Source of the DNA: Chloroflexota bacterium
Lineage (GTDB): Bacteria > Chloroflexota > Dehalococcoidia > UBA2979
Assembly (NCBI GenBank): GCA_027592975.1
Contig: JAQCJS010000074.1
Span: forward strand, 1-6,102
Direction: 5' to 3'
DNA length: 6,102 nucleotides
Part shown: piece by piece, positions 1 through 5,299 of the stretch
Layout of the letters: the number at the start of each line of letters is the position of its first letter
Numbering within the stretch: the stretch's first letter is position 1
Notes under the pieces: model-generated
Seen by the model: the letters and a program-made list of their open reading frames with translations, nothing else
The model's database searches: none
Told to the model about the DNA's origin: nothing
Position numbers and translations under genes: made by a program

Positions 1-1068
1 CGGCCCGGGTTGCTGCTGGCGTATGCGGTCGGCACGACGGGCGCGCTGCTCACCATCTCGGGCGCGCTGCTGGGCTGGTTCCCGCTCGCGCTTGTCGGTC
101 TCGTCCTCACGGGCGGGGGCACCGCGGCGGGCCTGCAGTCACGCTACGCCGCAGCCGACCTCGCCGCGCCTGACCGTCGAGGCCGCTCGCTCGCGACGGT
201 GGTCTGGGCGACCACCGTTGGCTCCGTCCTCGGACCGAACCTCGCCCAGCCCATGGGCGACCTGGCGGGACGCTTCGGGATCCCCCGTCTCGCGGGCCCG
301 TACATGCTCACCGTGGTCGCATTCGTGGTCGCGGCGTCGATCATCGCGCTGTTCCTGCGCCCGGATCCGCTGCTGCTCGCACGGCGCGAGGCGGCAGGGG
401 CCTCCGGCGCCGATCCGCTGGCAGCCCCCTTCCGCCGGTCGGTGCGCGCGTCCCTCTCCGTGATCGCCCTTGTGCCGTCGGCGCTGCTGGGGCTCGTCGC
501 GATGGCGGCCGGGCACGCGGTCATGGTGGGGGTGATGTCCATGACGCCGGTGCACCTGCAGCACGGGGGCGCGTCGCTGCGCATCATCGGACTCGTGATC
601 AGCGGGCACATCACCGGCATGTACATCGCGTCGCCGGTGGTCGGCATGCTGGCGGATCGCTTCGGACGGCGGGCGGTGATCATCGGCGGGGGGCTGATCC
701 TGCTGGCGTCGGTCGGGATCGCGGGCACCGCCAGTGGGCACGACTCCACGCAGCTCGCCGCCGGTCTCTTCCTGCTGGGCCTCGGATGGTCGTGCACGCT
801 GATCGCCGGGTCCACGCTGCTGACCGAGTCGGTCGCCGCCGAGGAGCGTCCGACGGTCCAGGGGGCCGCAGACCTCGTGATGGGGGTCGCGGGGGCCAGC
901 GCTGGCGTGCTCTCCGGCGTGGTCGTCGGGCTGGGCTCGTACGCGCTGCTGACGGCCATCGCCGCGGTCGTCGTCGTGCCGCTGATGCTGCTCGCCATTC
1001 AGGACAGCCGCCGAGCCGGCGTGCTGGGATGGGCAGCGGAGCGAGACACGCCGATCCCGCGCCGGTAG
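1..1068 (+). CDS. MFS transporter, C-terminal part (5' end outside window)
   Basis: An integral membrane transporter of the major facilitator superfamily; the substrate cannot be told. The frame is open from base 1, so the start and probably the first two membrane helices are missing; 355 residues are visible. Most of it is long hydrophobic stretches rich in Ala, Gly, Leu and Val, consistent with about ten remaining helices. GSVLGPNLAQPMG (220-258) resembles the motif-C glycine/proline region of helix 5. GMLADRFGRR (643-672) is a clear motif A (GxLaDRxGRR), expected between helices 8 and 9 of the C-terminal half. The polar stretch around 370-440 fits the central cytoplasmic loop. The protein ends in a short charged tail with TAG at 1066-1068. 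It converges on the kinase gene, 27 bases away. The MFS family call is firm. An efflux role is possible from motif C but is inference. Confidence 0.9.
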   Translation, partial: RPGLLLAYAVGTTGALLTISGALLGWFPLALVGLVLTGGGTAAGLQSRYAAADLAAPDRRGRSLATVVWATTVGSVLGPNLAQPMGDLAGRFGIPRLAGPYMLTVVAFVVAASIIALFLRPDPLLLARREAAGASGADPLAAPFRRSVRASLSVIALVPSALLGLVAMAAGHAVMVGVMSMTPVHLQHGGASLRIIGLVISGHITGMYIASPVVGMLADRFGRRAVIIGGGLILLASVGIAGTASGHDSTQLAAGLFLLGLGWSCTLIAGSTLLTESVAAEERPTVQGAADLVMGVAGASAGVLSGVVVGLGSYALLTAIAAVVVVPLMLLAIQDSRRAGVLGWAAERDTPIPRR

Positions 1069-1094
1069 GTTCGGGTGCGCGCCGCTCCGCGTGC

Positions 1095-1128
1095 CTCAGC
1101 CCGCGTCCGACCCTGACGGCGGGCTGAG
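1095..1128. terminator. Hairpin at convergent 3' ends (bidirectional terminator candidate)
   Basis: CTCAGCCCGC (1095-1104) pairs perfectly with GCGGGCTGAG (1119-1128): 10 bp with a 14-base loop. It lies 26 bases after the transporter stop and covers the last codons and the TGA of the kinase on the other strand. There is no T-run on either side, which is common for terminators in high-GC bacteria. Its position between convergent genes is the main argument for termination in both directions. Confidence 0.5.
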
Positions 1129-1923
1129 ACTGATCACCTGTGGGGGGCGCTCGCCGAACAGCCGCCGACGCTCCACCTGATCCCACGCATACAGCGCCGC
1201 CCCCACGATGCCGCCGTCATTGCGGAGTTGCGCCGCGACGACCGGCGTGCGCGCGGTGAGCAGCGGCAGGAAGCGCTCCGCTTGTTCGCTGACGCCGCCG
1301 CCGATGACGATGAGGTCCGGCGACACCGCGCGCTCCAACTTGTGCACGAACCGATCGAGGTCCGCGGCCCAGTTCGCCCAACTGAGTCCCAGCTCCCGGC
1401 GCGCCCGGTTGGAGACGCGCTCCCCCGCGCGCTTGCCGCGCACTGAGAGCAGGCCAAGCTCGATGTTCGGGACGAGGTGCCGGTCGATCACCAGCGTGGT
1501 GCCCACGCCTGTCCCCAGCGTGACCACCACCACCGTCCCGTCCACGTCCTGCCCCGCCCCAAAGACCGCCTCCGCCGTGGCCGCGGCATCGCTATCGTTC
1601 AGACCCCAGACGGGTACCCCCAGGAGGTCGCCGAAGATGCGGCCGAGGTCAGCCTCGATCCAGCTCCGGTGGATGTTCACGGCAGACAGCACAATGCCGC
1701 GCCGCACGCTCGCGGGGAAGCCGATGCCCGCCAGGGCGTACTGACCCTGAAAGGGGGCGACGAGTTTCAGCACCGCTTCGGTCAGATCCGCGACGCGGCT
1801 CGGCTTCGGCGTGTTGACCTCGCAGCGCTCGCTGACGAGCTGACCGTGGAGGATGTCCACCAGCCCGGCCTTGATCGATGTTCCGCCGACATCGATCCCG
1901 AGGATCAGGGTTTCGCCGATCAT
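1096..1923 (-). CDS. ppgK: ROK-family kinase, polyphosphate glucokinase-like
   Basis: Likely phosphorylates glucose in the cytoplasm, using polyphosphate and/or ATP, to feed glycolysis. It has 275 residues, close to the family's roughly 250-270. IDVGGTSIKAGLVD (10-23) is the phosphate-binding N-terminal motif; NDSDAAATAEA (109-119) carries the catalytic-base Asp, D110; TLGTGVGT (135-142) is the second phosphate loop; DLIVIGGGVS (203-212) and the C-terminal GGIVGAAL (237-244) are also typical. The intermediate TP.P, NI..SWI, VPN.E.G and PLL..RTPVV segments match actinobacterial polyphosphate glucokinases as I remember them. The ROK sugar-contact motif ExGH reads E155-L-G-L158, so the usual His is missing, which makes the substrate less certain. 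The ATG at 1923 is chosen for its AAGGAG six bases upstream; the frame is open far upstream but without family sequence. A GTG lies immediately before this ATG. I see no clear promoter. Confidence 0.85.
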   Translation of the reverse strand: MIGETLILGIDVGGTSIKAGLVDILHGQLVSERCEVNTPKPSRVADLTEAVLKLVAPFQGQYALAGIGFPASVRRGIVLSAVNIHRSWIEADLGRIFGDLLGVPVWGLNDSDAAATAEAVFGAGQDVDGTVVVVTLGTGVGTTLVIDRHLVPNIELGLLSVRGKRAGERVSNRARRELGLSWANWAADLDRFVHKLERAVSPDLIVIGGGVSEQAERFLPLLTARTPVVAAQLRNDGGIVGAALYAWDQVERRRLFGERPPQVISLSPPSGSDAG

Positions 1924-2391
1924 CACGCGCTCCTTGCTCGCCCGGCGGCTGGGCCGACTCGTGCCGCGAGGTGTGGATGGCTGGCGCCCCGCCGCCCACC
2001 CTGCTGCCCCCCGCTGGAGCGCCGGAAGCGCCGCTGTCGAGGGCGACCTCACCGTGCACTCCTCGGCGCGAGGTGCGTCAGCGGGGCGGCGCTTCTGTGT
2101 CGGCTGCTGTTCGCGGTCGGCCTGCTCGGCCACGCGGCGCTGCGCTCGGTTCGCGCCACGCTCCGCCTGTCGCCCGGTGGACGTTAGCGGCGCGGGCAGG
2201 GATCCCCGGCAACCGGGTGACCTCGCCCCGTTGCAGGCGCGTGGGACTGCCAGCGCGTTGCCGCACAACTGGAACCGAGGCATACCTGCGCTGCGATGGA
2301 TTCGTCGCGGGGAGGGCCTGCCCGTGTGCGGGCTCCGGCACGCGCGCATCGATAGCCTGCGGGCCTGCCGCATCCCACGAAAGAGGGGCGA
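1924..2391. other. Gene-free stretch between kinase and lysine-rich small gene
   Basis: 468 bases between two divergent genes without a gene I can support. The kinase frame stays open through it on the minus strand, but that translation is Arg/Pro/Ala-rich, has no recognisable domain and no convincing internal start. The plus-strand frames look like GC-rich noise. Small inverted repeats are present (CCCGG-CAA-CCGGG at 2205-2217; TGCGG/CCGCA at 2358-2372), too short to call. It must carry the kinase promoter (not identified) and that of the small gene. Confidence 0.5.
2353..2358 (+). promoter_or_regulatory. Possible -10 box for the lysine-rich small gene
   Basis: TAGCCT fits the actinobacterial TAnnnT -10 pattern. 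Transcription would start near 2365, giving a leader of about 27 bases that contains the ribosome binding site. No convincing -35 lies upstream. The same hexamer occurs upstream of the unknown gene starting at 5099. Confidence 0.3.
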
Positions 2392-2490
2392 ATGGGTGAC
2401 AAGAACCCTAAGAACAAAGGCGTGAAGAAGCCGAAGCCCAAGGAGAAGGGGCTCGCCGCGGCGGAACGATCCGCCGACAAGGAGCGCTAG
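2392..2490 (+). CDS. Small lysine-rich basic protein (32 aa)
   Basis: A 32-residue protein beginning MGDKNPKNKG and ending in a charged, Ala-rich tail, ADKER. Nine residues are Lys, clustered at positions 4-19 with Pro and Asn between them; no hydrophobic segment or signal peptide. The ATG is preceded by AAGAGGGG (2381-2388), three to five bases away, a workable ribosome binding site. The many AAG codons contrast with the neighbouring DNA, and every other frame here gives nonsense. Short proteins starting MG(D/S)K(N/S)PK and rich in Lys recur as hypothetical proteins in many bacteria; that comparison is from memory. The function is unknown; binding nucleic acid or ribosomes would suit such a basic, probably disordered chain, but this is inference. 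It is transcribed away from the kinase and toward the fused synthase, 147 bases upstream of it. Confidence 0.7.
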   Translation: MGDKNPKNKGVKKPKPKEKGLAAAERSADKER

Positions 2491-2572
2491 CCGCTCCGGT
2501 TCGCGCCTGATCTGTCCGTCGGCGGATGCGCGTGCCGGGTGCGCACCTCCCGGCGGCCGTCGGGGTGCCTCC

Positions 2573-2598
2573 ACGGGCGATCGTCGTACGGGCGATCG
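2573..2598. repeat. 11-bp direct repeat upstream of the fused synthase
   Basis: ACGGGCGATCG occurs at 2573-2583 and again at 2588-2598, identical, with a 15-base period. Each copy contains the palindrome CGATCG. The pair ends four bases before the putative -35 box of the next gene, where an activator or repressor could bind. Confidence 0.5.
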
Positions 2599-2602
2599 AG
2601 GA

Positions 2603-2630
2603 TTGCCGTGGGCCTCCGTTCTGCGACACT
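2603..2630 (+). promoter_or_regulatory. Putative promoter of a leaderless transcript
   Basis: TTGCCG (2603-2608), a 16-base spacer and GACACT (2625-2630) form a plausible sigma-70-type promoter, although the -10 is imperfect (G in place of the first T). Transcription would begin at about 2637-2638, the ATG of the fused synthase, so the mRNA would have essentially no leader. The lack of a spaced ribosome binding site before that ATG agrees. Confidence 0.4.
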
Positions 2631-2637
2631 GGCAGGG

Positions 2638-4098
2638 ATGTCGGCACTCCTCGCTCGCGCCCTGGTGTTTGCGTCCTCCGCGGCGGTGCTCGTGCTGGAG
2701 ATTCTGGCCGGGCGGCTGGTCGCGCCGTACGTGGGCATCACACTGGAGACGTTCACCGGAATCATCGGGATCGTCCTCGCGGGGATCGCCCTGGGGGCGT
2801 GGGCGGGCGGCTACGTGGCCGACCGGATGGCCCCGCGTGGGCTGATCGCGCCGCTTCTCCTCGTCTCAGGGCTCCTCACGATCGCGATCCCCACGATCGT
2901 CGATGCCATCGGCCCGGCGATGCGCGCGGCGGGGCCGCTGGAGATCGTGGTGCTCACGCTGAGCGCCTTCTTCCTGCCGGCGACGACGCTGTCCGCGATC
3001 CCCTCGATCGTCGTGAAGTTGCGGCTGCGTTCGCTGGACGAGACCGGCTCGGTGGTAGGCTCGCTGTCCGCGCTGGGGACGATCGGTGCGCTGGCCGGGA
3101 CCTTCCTCACCGGGTTCGTGCTGGTCGCGGCGGCACCCACGCGTCCGATCGTCCTGGGCATCGGGGTGCTGCTGTTGGTGGCCGGTGTCGCGATGTCCGC
3201 GCACCTGGCGACGAGGCGCTCCGTCGTCGCGTCACTGATCGCGGTCGCGGCGGCGACGGGCTGGCTGGCTGCCTCGCCCGGACCGTGCGACTACGAGACG
3301 ACCTACTTCTGCGCCGTGATCGAGGTGGACGCGGAGCGTCCGACCGGGCGGACGTTCTGGCTGGATGCGCTTCCACACAGCTACGTGGACCTGGCTGACC
3401 CCACGCATCTGCAGTTCCGGTACATCAAGACCATGGCCGATCTGATCGATCAGCACCCCGAAGGGCCGCTGGCGGTCGCGTACGTGGGTGGGGGCGGCTT
3501 CACGCTGCCTCGCTACGTGAACACGGTGCGACCGGGCTCTGCGGCGGTGGTCTTCGAGATCGACCGGGCGCTCGTGACCCTGGTGGAGCAGCACCTGGGC
3601 CTGCAGCGATCCGCAGCGCTGCGCGTGGAGACGGGTGACGCCAGGCTCCGGCTGCCCGCACAGGAGCGCAGTTCGTTCGACGTGGTCGTGGGTGATGCCT
3701 TCGGCGGCCTGAGCGTGCCGTGGCATCTCACGACGCGCGAGTTCATCCAGGAGGTCGATCGGGTGCTGGCGCCGGACGGCTTCTACGTGATCAACGTGAT
3801 CGACTTCCCGCCGCTCGGCTTCGCCCGCGCGGAGGCGGCGACGCTGCGGGCGGTGTTCCCGCACATCGCCGCGATCGCACCGGCGGGCACGCTGTTCGGC
3901 AACCGCGGTGGGAACGTGGTGCTCGTCGGATCGCGACAGCCGCTGCCTCGCGAGGCGATCCAGGCCCGGCTCGACCGCCGCGGCGACGACGAGGTGATCC
4001 TGGTGGATGCGGCCGCGGATCAGTGGGTGACCGATGCGCAGGTGCTCCGGGACGACTTCGCGCCGGTCGACCAGCTCCTCACGCCCCCTTCGCACTAA
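2638..4098 (+). CDS. Membrane-anchored spermidine synthase-like fusion protein
   Basis: A 486-residue fusion. Residues 1-213 form a membrane domain with about seven hydrophobic segments (roughly 5-24, 40-62, 70-90, 100-126, 145-165, 170-190, 195-213). Residues from about 238 form a class I methyltransferase-like Rossmann domain of the spermidine synthase family. VGGGGFTLPRY (283-293) is the nucleotide loop; FEID (306-309) supplies the ribose-binding acid E307; GDAR (333-336) the adenine-site Asp; VVVGDAF (349-355) places D353 where spermidine synthases have a catalytic Asp. The second Asp of the usual DxxDP is Gly (G356), and GGGD is GGGG, so true aminopropyltransferase activity is doubtful. 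Cys217 and Cys225 flank the last membrane segment. Such fusions are common in actinobacteria and mostly uncharacterised. The ATG at 2638 is chosen because the protein then begins directly with the first membrane helix; the frame is open to 2539 without RBS support. Confidence 0.85.
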   Translation: MSALLARALVFASSAAVLVLEILAGRLVAPYVGITLETFTGIIGIVLAGIALGAWAGGYVADRMAPRGLIAPLLLVSGLLTIAIPTIVDAIGPAMRAAGPLEIVVLTLSAFFLPATTLSAIPSIVVKLRLRSLDETGSVVGSLSALGTIGALAGTFLTGFVLVAAAPTRPIVLGIGVLLLVAGVAMSAHLATRRSVVASLIAVAAATGWLAASPGPCDYETTYFCAVIEVDAERPTGRTFWLDALPHSYVDLADPTHLQFRYIKTMADLIDQHPEGPLAVAYVGGGGFTLPRYVNTVRPGSAAVVFEIDRALVTLVEQHLGLQRSAALRVETGDARLRLPAQERSSFDVVVGDAFGGLSVPWHLTTREFIQEVDRVLAPDGFYVINVIDFPPLGFARAEAATLRAVFPHIAAIAPAGTLFGNRGGNVVLVGSRQPLPREAIQARLDRRGDDEVILVDAAADQWVTDAQVLRDDFAPVDQLLTPPSH

Positions 4099-4125
4099 CG
4101 CGCGTTGTGGATGCGGGTGGGAGCG

Positions 4126-4149
4126 CGCGCTGCCGGCGTGCACGGCGCG
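4126..4149. terminator. Weak hairpin between convergent genes
   Basis: GCCG (4132-4135) pairs with CGGC (4143-4146) around a 7-base loop, and an outer CGC/GCG (4126-4128 with 4147-4149) adds three pairs across a 3-base bulge. It lies in the 58-base gap between the convergent stops of the fused synthase and orfC. There is no T-run and the surrounding CG repeats allow other pairings, so its role as terminator rests mainly on position. Confidence 0.3.
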
Positions 4150-4156
4150 GGCGTAC

Positions 4157-4663
4157 TCAGGCCGGCCCGAGCTTCTCGAAGCCGAACTCCCGGCGCAGGG
4201 CGTGCAGCCGCTCCACCAGCGCCCGTTGCTCCGTCCACGGGAGATCCGTGAGCACGTACCGCGCCTTGCCCGTGCGCTCCGCCTCGCGCCTGTTCTCGCC
4301 GAGGTCGAGCCGTTCGATGGACTCATGAACCTGGTCATCCGTGAGCACAATGTCCGTGACGCCGTTCATCGGCTCCCAGTCCGGGTCGTAGAACCAGCGG
4401 CAGGCCTCCTGGACGATCCGCGTGCACAGGTCGGCGTAGAACTGGTCGGCTTCCTGCAGCGCGTGGTAGACGCGGTGGTTGACCGGATCCACGGAGGCCA
4501 CGGTGATGCGCTCCACCACGGAGCCCAGCTGGTAGTCCGGGTCGATGGTGCCGCGCAGTTGGTAGCGGCTGCGCGGCACGGCCGGGAGCAGCACCTCTCG
4601 GATGCGGTACCGCTGGGGCCGCTCGCCGTGTGGATAGCCTGCAGGGTCGTTCCGGGCGTCCAT
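4157..4663 (-). CDS. Hypothetical protein orfC (168 aa), last gene of unknown cluster
   Basis: I do not recognise this protein. It has 168 residues, looks soluble, and has no signal peptide or membrane segment. The N-terminal 20 residues are polar and probably disordered. A mixed region (roughly 20-60) contains YQLRGTIDPDYQLGSVVERI. The middle (61-98) is aromatic-rich with NHRVYHALQEADQFYADL and CRWFYDPDWEPMN, including Cys80 and Cys88. The C-terminal part (105-168) is charged and helical-looking. Codons end mainly in G or C, so it is very likely real. The ATG at 4663 follows the orfB stop after only three bases, and no ribosome binding site sits at normal distance (GAGGAAG is about 17 bases away). 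Translation probably depends on ribosomes finishing orfB. It is convergent with the fused synthase. Confidence 0.75.
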   Translation of the reverse strand: MDARNDPAGYPHGERPQRYRIREVLLPAVPRSRYQLRGTIDPDYQLGSVVERITVASVDPVNHRVYHALQEADQFYADLCTRIVQEACRWFYDPDWEPMNGVTDIVLTDDQVHESIERLDLGENRREAERTGKARYVLTDLPWTEQRALVERLHALRREFGFEKLGPA

Positions 4664-4666
4664 GGC

Positions 4667-4804
4667 CTAGAAGTCCCAGGCTTCCTCGCGGCGTTGCTGT
4701 GGGCAGATGGTGTCTGGCGCCCGCACCTGGTCAGGATCGATGAAGGGCTGCTTCTTCGTCCTGTCCGGGGCGGTCGTACGGGTGATCGTCTTCGTCGTGG
4801 GCAT
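4667..4804 (-). CDS. Small hypothetical protein orfB (45 aa), overlapping orfA
   Basis: A 45-residue protein beginning MPTTKTITRTT and ending in REEAWDF; it matches no family I know. The first half is Thr/Lys/Arg-rich and probably disordered; the second is polar with one Cys (C34) and an acidic-aromatic end. Support: GGAG lies six bases before the ATG at 4804; an in-frame TGA 15 bases upstream bounds the start; about 84% of its codons end in G or C; and its TAG is three bases before the orfC ATG. It overlaps the last 74 bases of orfA in the +1 frame, and within the overlap its third positions are more GC-rich (21 of 24) than those of orfA (14 of 24). It may act mainly to couple translation of orfC, or the peptide itself may matter; the sequence does not decide. 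Confidence 0.65.
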   Translation of the reverse strand: MPTTKTITRTTAPDRTKKQPFIDPDQVRAPDTICPQQRREEAWDF

Positions 4805-5099
4805 CGCTCTCTCCAATCAACGCACGCCAGATCAACTGGACGAGGTGGATGACCGGCGTCCCGTCCGGCAACTTCCCCTGGCGCGGGTCGTCGTCCGTCA
4901 GGAGCATGTCCAGGACGCGCAGCTGAGCGCGGGTGAACTCGAACATCAGCGGGTCGCCGTGCCCGAGCGTGCCTCGGACGAACAGGAGTCGAAGGTCCTC
5001 GGCCTCCTGCGCGCCCACCAGCCCGCTGTCACGAAGCGCCCGCTCGTTGCACGAGTAGGCGATGTGTTCGCAGGCTGCTCGACTCAGGACCAACAGCAT
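4731..5099 (-). CDS. Hypothetical protein orfA (122 aa), first gene of unknown cluster
   Basis: I do not recognise this protein. It has 122 residues. Residues 1-95 look like a compact, soluble, mostly helical domain with LVLSRAACEHIAYSCNERAL at 3-22 (Cys10 and Cys17) and FEFTRAQLRVLDMLLTDDDP at 53-72, then KLPDGTPVIHLVQLIWRALI (76-95). Residues 96-122 are an acidic, His-containing tail (nine Asp/Glu) that shares its DNA with the start of orfB. The ATG at 5099 has GGAG seven bases upstream, a good ribosome binding site. GC-rich third positions through residue 95 support coding; the tail is weaker on this measure. It is divergent from the MarR regulator across about 200 bases and probably heads a three-gene transcript. 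Confidence 0.7.
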   Translation of the reverse strand: MLLVLSRAACEHIAYSCNERALRDSGLVGAQEAEDLRLLFVRGTLGHGDPLMFEFTRAQLRVLDMLLTDDDPRQGKLPDGTPVIHLVQLIWRALIGESDAHDEDDHPYDRPGQDEEAALHRS

Positions 5100-5121
5100 C
5101 GGTCTGCTCCGTTACGGACTC

Positions 5122-5127
5122 AGGCTA
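5122..5127 (-). promoter_or_regulatory. Possible -10 box for orfA
   Basis: On the minus strand this reads TAGCCT, a TAnnnT-type -10. Transcription would start near 5115, giving a leader of about 16 bases that still contains the GGAG site. No good -35 is present at 16-18 bases; a TTGATG nearby is too close. Confidence 0.3.
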
Positions 5128-5299
5128 CGACCGGGCACATCAAGGGCGCGGATCGCCGGGAGCCGTACGAATCGGCGGGACGCTACGGTCGCGGGGCGCT
5201 TCCGTCGCATCTTTCGACGCCGGAGTCGCATGGATGTGTCGAGGGGCAACCGGCGCCGTCGGGCCAGCGGCTACTGACGGTTGCGCGAAGGGGAGAGGC

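Noticed and set aside
1853..2425. Plus-strand frames of 170-190 residues between kinase and small gene
   Set aside because: Arg/Ala/Pro-rich noise with no start signals; one overlaps the lysine-rich gene out of frame.
2534..2554. GCCGGG/CCCGGC 6-bp hairpin after the lysine-rich gene
   Set aside because: The stem is short with a 9-base loop and no T-run; in DNA this GC-rich such stems are expected by chance, so I did not call a terminator.
1096..2574. 492-residue minus-strand frame with the kinase at its C-terminus
   Set aside because: The extra 217 residues are Arg/Pro-rich, match no domain and run antisense through the lysine-rich small gene; the ATG at 1923 has a strong ribosome binding site and family sequence begins there.
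2539..2637. N-terminal extension of the fused synthase to 2539
   Set aside because: The extension (MRTSRRPSG...) is Arg-rich, lacks a ribosome binding site and would contain the putative promoter and direct repeats; the membrane helix begins right after the ATG at 2638.
3232..4350. 372-residue minus-strand open frame
   Set aside because: It is antisense to the fused synthase and overlaps orfC; the Arg/His-rich composition is typical of a shadow frame in high-GC DNA.
5256..5280. CCGTC/GACGG with nested GCC/GGC pairing upstream of the MarR gene
   Set aside because: Only 5 plus 3 pairs with unpaired bases between; not convincing as riboswitch, operator or terminator.
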